64,000 nucleotides of DNA from Metridium senile (GCA_949775045.1 OX459100.1:8777194-8841193), one strand, 5' to 3'. Shown: positions 51,822 through 63,990, counted from the stretch's first letter. Notes: generated by a model from the sequence alone, not told the origin. Numbers and translations are program-made.

Positions 51822-52150
51822 CGGTGGGAGGGACTCCCTTATAAAAGGGGGCAGGGGTCCTCATCGTCCCTTTTAGGGTTTGAAATCAGTGCGGTTTGGG
51901 CCCGCTTAGGGTGATAATGACGAGAATGCCCATCAGCTGAGTTTTGTGGTCCTTTTCATATATATAAAATCAACAATGCTTCTTTTCAAAGATTGATTTT
52001 TATTTTAATTCCCTTTCCGGTCCCTCTTAGGGGTGAAATTTCATCACTGCCACGCCCATCATCTCAAAATACAGGACCCTTTTAGGGGTCATTTTCAGAA
52101 TTTCCAACGAGGACCCCCACCCCCTTTGATAAGGGAGTCCCCCCCCCCTT
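51822..52150. mobile_element. GGGAGGGACTCCCTTATAAAAG element
   Basis: CCCGGTGGGAGGGACTCCCT at the left and CTTTGATAAGGGAGTCCCCC at the right are inverted ends. Several CCCTTTTAGGG(T/G) motifs lie inside. Related in style to 7985-8302 and 16785-16905. It lies 400 bp past the second DM gene. Confidence 0.7.
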
Positions 52151-52329
52151 TAAAAATTTTAATTTAATTTTAACCCCTTTTAAATCACTTTAACAATCCA
52201 ATATTTAACAATGATTATTTAATCTTGATTGAAATCTTCAATTGTTTAAATTCATAACATTTACTAATTTTCCAATCAGGTGTGCCAGAATCTCCTTCGT
52301 ATTTGCTTTTACCTTTGTTCTGTATTACA

Positions 52330-52505
52330 CTGCGAATCGAAAAACTGTGGGCACCCAGAAATCTTTTAGAAATATTTTATTGAACAACTCACAAACACCT
52401 TTAACTACAAAAGGTTTATCCTACTACACATCAGTCAAACTTCTTGCGGTGATATAATAAACGATTTCTAAAATATTTCTGGATGCCCACGGTTGAACGG
52501 TTCGC
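52330..52505. mobile_element. Inverted-repeat element with CACTGCGAATCGAAAAACTG ends
   Basis: ACACTGCGAATCGAAAAACT and GTGGGCACCCAGAAATCTTT pair with AAATATTTCTGGATGCCCAC and GGTTGAACGGTTCGCACTGT with several mismatches. AT-rich loop. Confidence 0.6.
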
Positions 52506-52945
52506 ACTGTAGACAGTCGACCCAACAGTTGCTTATTAGTTGCCTTGGTACAAATTATTATTGACCAGCTCCAATTTGTGATATTAGGCTATTAAGTACT
52601 TTTTAAAAGGACTTTAAGAACCGATTGTGACCATTGAAAACTATAAATAAGACAAATGTAAAAGTTAATACAAATGCAAGAGACTCTGATTCGTGTGTTC
52701 CAATCAAAGTTTAAAAACGACAATAATATTATTGTTTATTTATTATTATTTTACCATAGTAAGAGCAGTCCCTCTCTTCAAGGCTTATATGCTCTGGTTT
52801 GAGACCTGACTGCTGTGTTGTTTATTACTTATTTGAGAGAATTAGAAAGTTGAAGTACCAAAACTGTGTTGTTAGCCTTAGCTACTCAAACTGTTTCCTT
52901 AGAAACATCTATGCAGTATTTTGATTTGTTATAGCTATTTTATCA

Positions 52946-54472
52946 TTACATTTTCTGTGCCGCTTTAGCTTCTTTGTGAATTTGAGAGTCAAGCTTCCAT
53001 ATCTTGTGTTGCCCTTTAACTGGTTGCTTAATGAACAATTCCTGTGGGTTTTCACAGATAAAAACAAAAGGAGATTCTGATTCGCTTTTATCAGAACAGT
53101 TCTCTTTATATTCATCATTACTAAGACAATCAGTAACATCAACACAACCAAGTAAACATGCCGTAGGATAAAACTTAGGAAAGGTGAGGTTCTTGTTGGG
53201 ATATAAATCCATGTACATGCTTTCTACGATTGCTATTTCTTCTATAGAAGGACTCTTGACCGTAGCAGCTATCCAGAGTCGACCTCGGTGTGATGTGTAC
53301 CATGCTCGGCCTTCGACTTGCTTGATTCCTTTAACAAGAAGAGAGGCCCACGGTTGATGCATACTCAAGCACATCCCTGGATCTCTCATTTCTTGTAGTT
53401 CCTTGTCTTGTAGACGAAGACCTTTAGTGCTCTTACTAACTCCTGTTTTACTGACAGGAGTGTTTGATGGAGTTTTTGATGGTTGAAATTCAAGCTTCAA
53501 ATCTGGAAATGCTTTGGAATCTAGCAGCGACTTCTCTTCCGTGTTGCTATGAGAACCTGGCAAGTACATTTCTGGGTCCATTTCATGCATATCAAAAGCG
53601 TCATTGTCTTCAATTACTTTTCTTCCAGCAAAATCTAGTGTTACTTTCTTGTTCCTTCTTGACTCATGGCGTTTTTCCTGCAACTCTTGTTCTTTCTTCT
53701 TAAATGTGTCTCTTTCCTTCGATGACATCCACTTAGTTGAGTTAGTAGAGAAGTAGTCACATTCATCATCAATGACACGTGTCCTCTTTGCACTAGTTTT
53801 ATCAAATTCTAATAATCTGTTCTTATGTTCTATAGCTTTCTGATATCCGCTTGTTTCTTTAGAATTGCTGACCTCATCAGAAAACGTTTGTGCCATCAGC
53901 TGTTTTACAAGTTTCGCACTTTTCTTGGACTCTCTCGCGATAACTTCTTGCTCTGCTCTAGTACACACTAAATTATTGCAGAAATAACACGGTCCTGCTC
54001 CTTCTTGTTCACAAACTATACGGCCACAGCTTGTGCAGTTGTTGATGAGACCGTGTTTTTGAGCGAGGCATTCACATGGGTGACGTCCTGGTAGACGGAC
54101 AGATGTCCTCGCTTCTCCTTCTTTGCTGTACAAAGGAACAAAACGCGTTGGCTTCTTCTTCTCTTCCTGCTCAACTGGCTTCTTCTTCTTGTTCTGTTTT
54201 CGTGTTAAAATCTCTGGATCTTTCTCTTTTTTGATCCACTGCCCTTCGGTCTTTCTATTTGTCGTCGTGGCAAATTCATTTAAACCTTTCACAAGATTGT
54301 CGATAAAACCACGATGTTTGTCGATGCTCTCACCAAAAAACTCTTGAAAATACTCCTTTACTTCAGAGACATCATCTATCTTGAAGACATAGTCAGTTAT
54401 GTCCTCTGCACAGTCAGTAATTTGTGAGAGTTCATGGATGCACCAATTTCGAAGATCTTCATTGAACGCCAT
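52946..54472 (-). CDS. TRIP4: Activating signal cointegrator 1 (ASC-1/TRIP4), 508 aa, single exon
   Basis: One uninterrupted 508-codon frame, near the length of vertebrate TRIP4 (about 580). Residues 131-170 form the C2HC5 zinc finger (HPCECLAQKHGLINNCTSCG, then CEQEGAGPCYFCNNLVC). Residues about 367-495 are the ASCH domain (CLSMHQPWASLLVKGIKQVE, GRLWIAATVKSP, and the final KIWKL strand). The middle (240-290) is charged and helical. TRIP4 is a subunit of the ASC-1 complex with ASCC1-3, acting as a transcription coactivator and in clearing collided ribosomes. An AATAAA on the minus strand lies at 52826-52821, 120 nt past the stop. The lack of introns contrasts with its neighbours, but the intact frame and 5' context argue against a dead retrocopy. 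Confidence 0.95.
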   Translation of the reverse strand: MAFNEDLRNWCIHELSQITDCAEDITDYVFKIDDVSEVKEYFQEFFGESIDKHRGFIDNLVKGLNEFATTTNRKTEGQWIKKEKDPEILTRKQNKKKKPVEQEEKKKPTRFVPLYSKEGEARTSVRLPGRHPCECLAQKHGLINNCTSCGRIVCEQEGAGPCYFCNNLVCTRAEQEVIARESKKSAKLVKQLMAQTFSDEVSNSKETSGYQKAIEHKNRLLEFDKTSAKRTRVIDDECDYFSTNSTKWMSSKERDTFKKKEQELQEKRHESRRNKKVTLDFAGRKVIEDNDAFDMHEMDPEMYLPGSHSNTEEKSLLDSKAFPDLKLEFQPSKTPSNTPVSKTGVSKSTKGLRLQDKELQEMRDPGMCLSMHQPWASLLVKGIKQVEGRAWYTSHRGRLWIAATVKSPSIEEIAIVESMYMDLYPNKNLTFPKFYPTACLLGCVDVTDCLSNDEYKENCSDKSESESPFVFICENPQELFIKQPVKGQHKIWKLDSQIHKEAKAAQKM

Positions 54473-54964
54473 TTTGAATTGACTTGTGCTCAGTCTCTAG
54501 CGGTCGAAGTGTACACAGGAATCCTAGTCAAGGAAATGAAAAATTCCAAACAAATTTAATAATCAATAATAACATAAAACGCATAATTGTGACTGCCAAT
54601 AAGCAGAAGTGTAATTGTTGCTAATTCTTGAAAAGTTATTTCAAAATCTTATGCGTTGATATTGTTTCAGATTTTTTTTAGTCGTTGTAATTTTTCTTTT
54701 TTTCTTATGATGTTCATTACTATTTTTTAAAGAAAATAATTCTACAAGTTCGTTTCACGTGAGTTCTGACAATATTTTAGGACAACAATGAAATCAAAAA
54801 TAAAAATGACGATATACAGCCTCATTTAGATACCGCAGACGTGGTGTTTTGCAGGCTCACGGTAATAACAAATATCAGATGTTCGTTATATTTGGTTGCC
54901 GCAGGTCGTCAACATCAACGACTAAAGCTAGTCGAAATTTCATGTCTTCTCTACTTCCCTGTAG
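54473..54964. promoter_or_regulatory. Shared head-to-head promoter region
   Basis: The 492 bp between the TRIP4 start (minus) and the BAR-like gene start (plus) contains no other gene. The 3' edge TTCTCTACTTCCCTGTAG just before the ATG at 54965 looks like a splice acceptor, so the plus-strand gene probably has a leader exon inside this gap. No TATA box or CpG-rich core is obvious. Bidirectional use is inferred from layout only. Confidence 0.5.
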
Positions 54965-57900
54965 ATGATGGATAGCGTTAGATACTTGTCGTATCATCAG
55001 TGGAGAGCTAGGAAAGAGGAGGGCGTCAAACCGCTTCAATATCATGAAAAACTTTTAGCGAACGTTGAGTCTTTACAAGACAATGTGGCTGCCATTGATC
55101 GTCATATAAAAGATTATCTGGATGTGACAAAGTCATTTTGTGGGGCTGGTTCTCACTTGGGTGAAGCATTTTGCTTAGTTTTAAAGGAAACACCGTTATC
55201 GGAGATCACACAACAGTTTAAACAAGTTGTTGAAGAGATCGACCATGTTGCTCATAAGTCTAGTCTTCATATCATGAACCATATTCTTGGGACATTATGT
55301 GAATTCACAGCCACTTTTCCCGATCTCAAACGAGCAATCGAAGCACATAAGCGAAGTGCTCAAAACTACGAATCATGCCAGGAAAACCTCGAAGCGTTAG
55401 ATCGAGATGAAGGCCTTTCAGAGAACTCAAAACGTTTTAAAATTGCCAAGAAGAGGTTTCGATCCGCCGATGAGGAATTATCGTCTGAGGAAGAAAATCT
55501 GTATCGCAGTTTTAATGAGGTTGAGGAAAATCGCGTGAAGGTAGGAGTAAAGTTTTGATTGTTCAACTCAATAATCAACCATACTTTGGGGTTTGTTTTG
55601 ATTCAGTTTATAATCTCATAATACTGAATACTAAGTTAAATGTATGTTGGGTATATTATATCTCCTCGGGTCACATTTTGTAATCCAGAGCGATTGATAT
55701 TGATATAAAACATCTGTCGCCCAACAAGAAGGACATTTTCAGCATTTAAAACAAAAACAAGACCATTTTGAGTTATTTTTAATGTTAATATAGTCGTGTT
55801 GTTTGTGATGCTATTGTTCAATGCCGATGTTTTGACTGAGCGAGTCGAAGCATGGAGTCAAACTAAAAAAATGCTTCTAGCATAGCAAGAGAGAAATTGT
55901 ACTCCCTTTAGAAATTTTTAATTACTTTTCATCTTAAGCCGAGACACGGAATATAGTCCATTAGTTGGCCGGTTTGACTGGTTTATGTGTATTTAACGAG
56001 ATAATTGTGAAACACAGACATCAAAATGTTTTGAAACAGAAACATTATGTCATAGCTGATATCATAGATACATAAGCTGATTCAAGTTAGCCAATCATGT
56101 GAGAGTTTTAAGATGATCAAATGGTATGGATTTTGAACTATGAAACTGGAATTTTCTATTATTAGAAATACACTCATTGGATATTAAGTATTAATGTTGG
56201 AAATAATTTAACTTTGACAATGTTTTGGCTGTTAATTAACAAAATAATAATTTAAATTGACGATTATCTGTTGATCAGTGCAAAAAAGCATAGAAATATT
56301 GAAAATGTTAGCATTTTTTATTGCATATTAAATATTCATTAAAATCTTCTGAAAATACTTCAAGGAGTTACCATTGTTTGATAATCCACTAATCAGAATT
56401 GAAAGACGTGTTAATAATATTGATAATATTTGTGTCATTTATTTATAAATCATTAAATATTTATATAATATATGATTTAGTAAAGCAAAATATAATGAAA
56501 CTAATGCAAAAAAGTTTGATTTCATCAGGTAAATGTAATCGTATAAAAGCATGACAGTAAGAGAATAATATAAATGATAAACCTAGGAATAATTATTATA
56601 TAATATAAGGCTTGGTGATATTTTCACACAGATTATCTTTCACTGTAATTAGACAAGCAATTATAACACTATGATGAAATCAAGAGATAAATAAATATCA
56701 ATTGAGTAAAGAAATCAAATAAATTGAGATGCTGTCTTCCTGATTTCAGATAGAGTTGTCACTTGTCTAAATCTTGAGTTGTTTTTGAAGTAATTAAGCC
56801 CACGTTTCGTTTATCTTGCTAATATCATAAAATATTCTCCCTGTTATTGTCAATTATTTTGTACAATTAATCTGACTGTATACCAATTTGTGTAATTTAT
56901 ATTTCAAAGCAAGGATAGAAAGTTGTCAATTTTTTCAATCTGGCTTTGAAATTTGTTTTATTTTCATAATAAACCTAATCGGCTAATGCATTGCTATGTA
57001 TATGTATATGTATGTTTCCACCCAATTCAAAACCTCTGTGAATAAAAACTTTTGTTCCAAATATTTTTCTACTTTGCATTGAAATTCATAAGACAACGAA
57101 AGAATCTTATTCCCAAAAGATTTGAATTGGGTGGAACGTACATAGCAACGTGTTAGCCGATTTGGTCTATCAGTATGTGTTTTTATAATTAGTTTTTAAT
57201 CAAATTATTTTTCTCTGTTTTTAGATGCTTGGTTCATGTTTTCTGTCATTGTTACAAGTTCAGTCCCAGTTCTTGACATCGTCGTCGGATCTGATGTCTC
57301 CTGTTGGCATTTTTCAAGAAATAGGTGATTACCTGCGGGACAGGGAAGTCACTCTTGCTTTGAAAGATGCCACTACAGCTTGGATGTCATTGGCTCAGGT
57401 AATCTTGAATACTCCGACGAAGGGCTAAGGCTTGAAACGTCAGTAAAGTTAAAACATTTTTCACAGTGTTACAATTTTCATTATATCACCTTTCATTTAT
57501 ATCACACATCGATGCAGCCTATGGATGCAGTCTATCCTCACTCTGCGAACATGTGAGCTGAATTGGGCAAAATAATTAAACGTAGAGGTAGTGAGTGTGT
57601 GTCTGAGTGTCCCCCATTAGAAGGAAGATATATTTTTCTTGTGAATTATTAGAATAATTGTGATAAAGAGAAGAAGAAGACAATGTTTGTGATTGTTAAC
57701 TTGCTTAATATGTTGTTATAATAACATTGTAAATGGTTTGTTTTTGTGTTTCAAGACTAATCAGGGTCTTCGTCAAGGGAAGGGCCTAACAAGATATGAT
57801 GTGCATTTACTAAGTCACAGTTATGATGAAGATTTGTCAGAAACAGAGAGAAAGCAGTTGGCTATCAGGGTTGAACTACTGCTAAAGGTAAGTCGCTACT

Positions 57901-60900
57901 ACCATCATTAATATTACCATCATCAGAATTGTCATTATTACCACTACCATCATTATTATTACCATCATCATCATCAGCATTATTATCATTACCACCACCA
58001 TCATTATTATTACCATCATCAGCATCAGCATTGTCATCATTACCACCATTATTATTATTACCATCATCAGCATTGTCAGCATTGTCATCATTACCACCAT
58101 CATTATTACCATCATCAGCATTATCATTGTCATCATTGTCATCATTACCACTACCATCATTATTAATATTATTACCATCATCATCATCATCATGAACGTC
58201 ACCATTGTTATCATTACCACTACCATCACTATTATTACCATCATCATCATCATTGTCACCATTGTCATCATTACCACCACCATCACTTTAGACATCAACA
58301 TTATCAACATCATCTTCTTTATTATTGTCATCATGACCATCATAATTATTTTCATCATCATTGTTACCATCATCACCACAAACATTATCATTTTTACCAT
58401 TGTAAACAACTGTTATCAACATTGTGATATGAAGATGATCAACATCAAAATCATGCACTTCATCATCATAATCATCCTCCTCCTCCTCCTCCTCCTCCTC
58501 CTCATCATCATCATCATAATGTTTCACCTTTGAATAATTCATAATACTAACTAAATTGTTTCAATGTATGTACAGAATTACCATAAAGAGTTTGAGAGAG
58601 CACCAACTCCAGAGGCTGATATTCCTGGTGGATTCCCGAAACATCCTAAAGGAATCGAACTTGCTCTAAAGGTATGTTTATCCTAGCCATAAGAAATAGA
58701 AATGAAAAATTGAATTGGAATTAAGATTTTCAAGAGTTTGGTGTGAAATCAAATCATTTGAGTGGAATGTCCAGGGTGGCAGATGTGATTAGTTGACTGT
58801 TGTCAAAGTAATTTGCTGAACAGCAGCCAAGAAAATCTTTGTTTTCAAAATACATATTTGTATCAGAACCATTTAGGATTGATTAAAGTATTCTGGTACG
58901 TACTGTTGTCTGCTGTTGTTCTGTAGCCTGTTGTTTTTGGTTTATCAGGGCTGCTGCTCAGAAACAGAAGCCATTGCTGCTGGTGGACAACTAGAACTCA
59001 TCTCCAAAGAAGAAATGGAAGCGGAAATTGTGAAAAATATTCCCAAACTACAGCTCAAAATTGGTAATTCCTATTGCTCTTCTGTGTCTCCTTTATAAGG
59101 TTTCTTTGAAGTTCCTCTCTTAAGTGACTATTTCTATCATGTTGTAGGTTCTGTTGTCCACGAGACCTGTCCATCTCCAAGCAAAGCTCCAGACAATCTG
59201 AAATCCAAGCTGGTACGTGAAAAGCCATCACCCTGTCCAATGGATAGCACACACGACATTCCACATGTACCTCTACTTTTAATATTTACATCATAAAGAA
59301 CTCTGACAACTCACATGTTTAGTTTTGCCAAATCGAAATATGGCATCCAATTTGAATAATAATTGTTTTTGACTGGCTAGCCTTGCATACATGTGAAAAC
59401 TCCATTGTGTTGTAACGCAAACACGAAGCAAGCCATTCAAGAACAATAGTTATTTAAATTGGACACCATATTTCGAATTGGTCTATACACCTTATCAGTG
59501 ACATGTTACTACAGTATGTGCAAAATCTACCCAATTTAAAACCTCTGGGAATACGAACTTGTGTTTTAAACATTATCAGATTACAAAAGAAAACTACTGC
59601 TATTCCCAAAAGATTTAAATTAGGAAGAAACATACATAGCATTGAGTAAACTGAATAGGTCTATTATAAACGATGGCAATGGTAACACTGCAGAAAATGT
59701 AAACTTAACTTTACAGATGTATAGGTAATGAAATTACCTATGAAAGTGAACCAAGTAAGATGTTACAACCCAAAACACGAAAGCATTGAGACAATCCAAC
59801 CAAGGAAGTTTTAGAGAGCAAAGGCATCGTTTTTCCTGTTTTTCAAGAGTCATCAACAACTTTATATCGGATAAAAACTAATGCTATTGAGGCAGAAACA
59901 TAAAAGTTTCCTGTGTGGAACATAATAGTTTTGCATCCATGCCCTCTAAGTTTGACAGGCCAAAATAAAAGTTTTGATTGACAATTGTCTGGGATATAAT
60001 CTTTTCAAAACCTACTTGTTGCATCACGCCTCACAGAAGCTCGCAAATGGTAGTAGCTTTACTGTCATTTTGAGCTTTAGCCCTTCATTGGAGTAAAGAG
60101 GTCTATTAAACAGCATATATTACAGGTCTATTATAATTTGTGGGTGTTTTTATTTTCAGCATTGTATCCGTGAGCTTGTCAATACTGTAGCAACTCACAA
60201 TGATATACCTTTGAACAAAGAAAATCTGGATCAGTTTGTGATGGCAGTGTTGTATGAAGCTTGTTCTCCAGTTTGTATGTCATCCTCCAAGACTGCTGTA
60301 CAGTTGCTGTTTGGAAGAGCTAACCTTGTATGTACTATATACAATATGAGTGGCCAATCTGTATGGGATATGCAGTGGAGCCACTGTATGTCTCATACAG
60401 ATCGGACACAAATATTGTATACTACTTATGAAACTCCAACATAAGTTCTTTAATATTTTACTAAAATTGTCAAGATAAAAGTAAATCTGGCTGAGAAAAT
60501 TCAAGTTAAAACTTATGCAAATCAGGACGAATCTGTATAGGATATACAACTCCTCCACGGTTGTGAATTCTTTTGTCAATTTCTCATGAATTATTAATGA
60601 GTTTTGTATGATTATTATGTATTTATATCATCATCATTTTCATCATCATCAACAACAGCATCATGATCATGATCAATATCATTATCATTATTGTGAAAAT
60701 CATGATCATGATCAACACTTAGCTATCATTAGCATGATTGTCATCATCATCACCACCACCATCATCAATATCATCAATATCATTGGCATCATCACCATAA
60801 TAATCATCATTGTCATAGCTATCATCACCGCCATCATCATCATCATCTTCATCATAATCAAAATCATAAATATCATCATCGTCATCCTTTAAATCATCAA

Positions 60901-63335
60901 CATCATCATCATCATCATAATCATCATCATTGTCATAGCTATCATCACCGCCATCATCATCATCATCTTCATCATAATCAAAATCATAAATATCATCATC
61001 GTCATCCTTTAAATCATCAACATCATAATCATCATCCCCACTCATCATAAACAACATCATGTCATTACTTTTAGGATGGTAATAAAACAAAGTGAAGAGA
61101 AAATTTAAAGGATGTTGTATCTTGAAATGTTATTTGTTGTTTTCAGGTAACAATCAAACCATGCAAAGACACAAACACTCGGCAGGCCCAAGTATTTGTT
61201 AAGAGCACATCAGTGCATGTTGAAGTTTTGTCTACATGGTAAGATTCAAGTACAGTGGTACCTCTATTAAGCAGTCACAAGACTTTTCGAAGTGGCCACT
61301 TAACAGAGGTTGGCCACTGAATAGAGGTATAGAATAGGTATAGGAATAGATTTGGGACTTTTTATTGTGGCTGCCTAATAGAGGGTGACTGCTTAATAGA
61401 GGTATAGAATAGGTATAGGAATAGATTTGGGACTTTTTATTGTGGCTGCCTAATAGAGGGTGACCGCTTAAACCGCTTAATAGAGGTACTGTACTGTATT
61501 ATCATTATTACCAATTGTTTATCATCATTGTATTGACAATACATCACCCTGAGTTTCATTAAATGCTATCAATATTGTTTATAATAATACTCCTATTTTT
61601 CTAGGTGTGTGACTGCTGATCAAACATTATTTGCATGTCTTTCCCGTGACCTGGACTTGAGTGCAACACTTGGTACAGTAGATACTTCTAGTGTGGCCAA
61701 GTTTAGTCTGATGGACTTTCTAGAAGACAAGTAAGTACTACAGAAACACAACTACCATTAATTTTATTCTAAAAGAACCGTTTTATCAACCTTATTGAAT
61801 GGTTGATTGGATAGAAGCATGGTTTATAGCAAAAGAAGGAAGGAACGCTTTATTTAACAAGGATAGTGGTAGAATTCTACCAAATAATTACTGAAGTCTT
61901 CTGAACAAATCAAAATTATATATGCGCGCACAGCATATCTTTTGCACACACTCTTTAAATATGCGTAACCAATTGTAATAATGACAAAATATTCACATTG
62001 TTTATCCTGGGCGAGTAGCCTGAAAGCTTGGTTTAAATAAAATCAATACAGGTTGATGAAACGTGTCTTTTAAAATGAATATTAACACAACCTACAAACA
62101 TTTACTGGATACCATTCGTTTGTTTATTCATTCATTAATATATCAATCAATCTTTATTGGGTATTAGTTCAATTCAATTCAATTTTATTAAAGAAGAAAT
62201 AATTTTTACAAATATGTATTTAACCTGCATTTAGCTTAATAGCTAGTCTAGGCAAGTTAAATTTATTTACAATAGTTGAAATTAGTTTACTCATATGTTA
62301 TTAGATATGTTGAATGTATATTGTATATAAATATTTAAATAATAAAGGGAAGAAGAAAGTAATAGAAAAGAAGAACAGATAACTATAAGGACAACGACAA
62401 CGAGATTTACTTAAATAGTTTTGAAATATCAACATCATAACCGTTTGTTATTAAATTATTAAAATAGTTCATCCATTCATTCATTTCCACCCAGCTTGTA
62501 TTTGTTATATTTATTAAAGTTCTACTCACTTGTTCTATATTAATTGCAGGGAACGTCCATTGCCTACATTATACATCAAGAAGCTTAACACACCCCAATC
62601 CCCCTCAACACAACCCAAACAAGAATCCTCTCCATCCCATAAACAAAACAGATTCCGTAAATCACTGACCAAAGCAACCTCCAAGATTTTCTCCAGAAAA
62701 TCCGGACTGGGTACCAAGCAATCTGGCACTGCTGGAAATGCCTTAGAGTCGCCTACTTCATCTGCCCCTAGTGCTGGCACTAGTAGTGGTTCTCCTGGCA
62801 CTGAAGGTAACTCCTTCCTTCCTTCCTTCCTTCCTTCCTTCCTTCCTTCCTTCCTTCCTTCCTTCCTTCCCTTCCCTTCCCTTCCCTTCCCTTCCCTTCC
62901 CTTCCTTCATTCCTTCCTTCCCTTCCTTCCTTCCTTCCTTCTTTTCTCCCTCCCTCCCTTCCTTCCTTCTTTTCTCCCTCCTTCCTTCTTTTTTCCCTCC
63001 CTCCATTCCTTCATTCCCACCTTCATTCCTTCCTCCTTTTGTTCCCCCATCTCTCTCCCCCTTTCTTAGTTTAATTTGACTGATTAATGCCATAGGTTTC
63101 CGCGTGTCTCTCGCCACATCCGAAACAAGTAACGAACTTGATATTGATGATATGGAGAGCTTAGCACCCCTGCCCCCACCACGCCCTAAACACTGGGCAC
63201 GTAAAGTTAGACAGCAGAACATGGGAGATAAGTCAGCAAGTGAATCAGACAAGAAAAAGAATGAGGAGACTAGAGCTGATTGGTATTCAGCAGATTCCAA
63301 GTTCCCTTTGCCAATGTTTAAGCCAACCCTGTCAG
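54965..63335 (+). CDS. BAR-like helical protein, N-terminal 680 aa (continues past window)
   Basis: Eleven coding exons: 54965-55540, 57225-57398, 57756-57887, 58576-58671, 58949-59063, 59148-59212, 60160-60327, 61147-61238, 61605-61730, 62550-62806, 63096-63335. Every junction is GT-AG with consistent phase. Residues 1-250 are charged heptad-rich helices (LANVESLQDNVAAIDRHIKD, EITQQFKQVVEEIDHVAHKS, IAKKRFRSADEELSSEEENL, then QSQFLTSSSDLMS). These resemble a BAR/AH-type membrane-curvature domain. Residues 250-500 are unassigned (LDQFVMAVLYEACSPVCMSS, QTLFACLSRDLDLSATLG). The rest is low-complexity, basic then proline-rich (KSLTKATSKIFSRKSG, LAPLPPPRPKHWARKVRQQ; the PPPRP motif could bind SH3 domains). 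The BAR call rests on helix pattern only. The last donor (G/GTATGT at 63336) leaves the gene open. Confidence 0.85.
56978..57171. mobile_element. Inverted-repeat element, ATGTACGTTTCCACC family (copy 2)
   Basis: AAACCTAATCGGCTAATGCA at the left and TTAGCCGATTTGGTCTAT at the right are inverted ends. The inner arms CCACCCAATTCAAAACCTCT and AGATTTGAATTGGGTGG also pair. In intron 1 of the BAR-like gene. Confidence 0.75.
57893..58515. repeat. CAT/ATT-rich microsatellite in intron 3
   Basis: About 620 bp of imperfect ATCATTATTACCATCATCAG-type runs, ending in a CTC run at 58470-58502. It begins within 10 bp of the donor at 57888. The methionine-rich and aspartate/glutamate-rich frames here are artefacts. 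Confidence 0.95.
59325..59482. mobile_element. Inverted-repeat element with CAAATCGAAATATGGCATCC ends
   Basis: AAATCGAAATATGGCATCCA and ATTTGAATAATAATTGTTTT pair with AACAATAGTTATTTAAATTG and GACACCATATTTCGAATTGG. Directly abuts copy 3 of the ATGTACGTTTCCACC family. Confidence 0.65.
59482..59665. mobile_element. Inverted-repeat element, CTACCCAATTTAAAACCTCT family (copy 3)
   Basis: CTACCCAATTTAAAACCTCT, GGGAATACGAACTTGTGTTT, then CTATTCCCAAAAGATTTAAA and GAAACATACATAGCA match the other two copies with more divergence. It ends AATAGGTCTATT. Confidence 0.65.
60336..60606 (+). repeat. Interspersed repeat directly after exon 7 donor (copy 1)
   Basis: ATATACAATATGAGTGGCCA, TTTACTAAAATTGTCAAGAT and AACTTATGCAAATCAGGACG recur in order at 63747-63990, and reversed at 5689-5840. 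An inner palindrome (CTGTATGGGATATGCAGTGG, then CCACTGTATGTCTCATACAG) is present only here. It starts within 10 bp of the 60327 donor. Confidence 0.75.
60615..61045. repeat. CAT-rich array with an internal 120-bp tandem duplication
   Basis: A block beginning TCATCATTGTCATAGCTATC at 60804 repeats at 60924 almost without change, inside a broader ATCATCATC tract. The aspartate-rich minus frame is an artefact. Confidence 0.9.
61251..61497. mobile_element. Pogo/Tigger-like MITE, internally duplicated copy
   Basis: It opens TACAGTGGTACCTCTATTAA GC and closes TTAATAGAGGTACTGTACTGTA. The interior block AATAGAGGTATAGAATAGGT ... TGTGGCTGCCTAATAGAGGG occurs twice in tandem, so the element is about 100 bp longer than the copy at 45472. 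In intron 8 of the BAR-like gene. Confidence 0.8.
62812..63062. repeat. (CCTT)n and derivatives in intron 10
   Basis: Pure CCTT runs at 62815-62870, then CCCTT/CTTCC variants to about 63060. This pyrimidine tract lies between the exon 10 donor (62807) and the exon 11 acceptor (63095). The open frame 62530-63069 is the real exon 10 followed by this repeat read through. Confidence 0.95.
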
Positions 63336-63746
63336 GTATGTTTAACCTATTTTGTAAAGGTTAAATAATGATAACACAGAAATAATACTGAAAACGCCTT
63401 TCCCCCGTTTGAAATGGAGTTCAAACTCTTGGATGTATCTGCCAAATATGGGAAATGAATTTGAATCAAATTTGGTCCAAATATTTTTGTATGGTATTTG
63501 CACACCAAAGAAACAATTACAATATTTAGAGTGAAATGGTATTTTGTTATCAAATATTTAGGTATTGATTAACTAAGAATTTACTTAAGCAGTTCGCTTA
63601 GGTATTAACCACACAATACACATTGCAATGGAGTATAGAATAGTCACAGTGTTCTGCTCCAGTGATATCTACAAGTTTATACAGAATAGCATAACTAGAC
63701 AAAACATATTTAGTTTTGTTTCACGGTTATATGGCATGCACTCTAT

Positions 63747-63990
63747 GTAATATATACAATATGAGCGGCCGATCGGTATAACATTGGATACAGATCGGAC
63801 ACGAATATTGTATAGAACTTATGAAAGTCCAACGTTAGTTCTTTCATATTTTACTAAAATTGTCAAGATAAATGTAAATCTGGCCGAGAAAATTCAAGTT
63901 GAAACTTATGCAAATCAGGACGAAATCTGTATGAGATTGAATTCTTTTGTCAATTGCTCATTAATTATTCATGAATTTTATAAGTACTAT
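63747..63990 (+). repeat. Interspersed repeat near the right edge (copy 2)
   Basis: The same element as at 60336-60606, without the inner palindrome, and with ATTCATGAATTTTATAAGTA at its end as in the inverted copy at 5689. Probably in intron 11 of the BAR-like gene. Confidence 0.75.

Noticed and set aside
57882..58409. 175-residue methionine/valine-rich frame
   Set aside because: Translation of a CAT/ATT microsatellite in intron 3; no protein-like composition.
60719..61090. Acidic, aspartate-rich minus-strand protein with a repeated block
   Set aside because: It lies in intron 7 of the BAR-like gene, over a CAT-rich array with a 120-bp tandem duplication; composition follows entirely from the repeat.
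62758..63300. 180-residue minus-strand glycine/lysine/glutamate-rich frame
   Set aside because: Antisense of exon 10, a CCTT repeat and exon 11 of the BAR-like gene.
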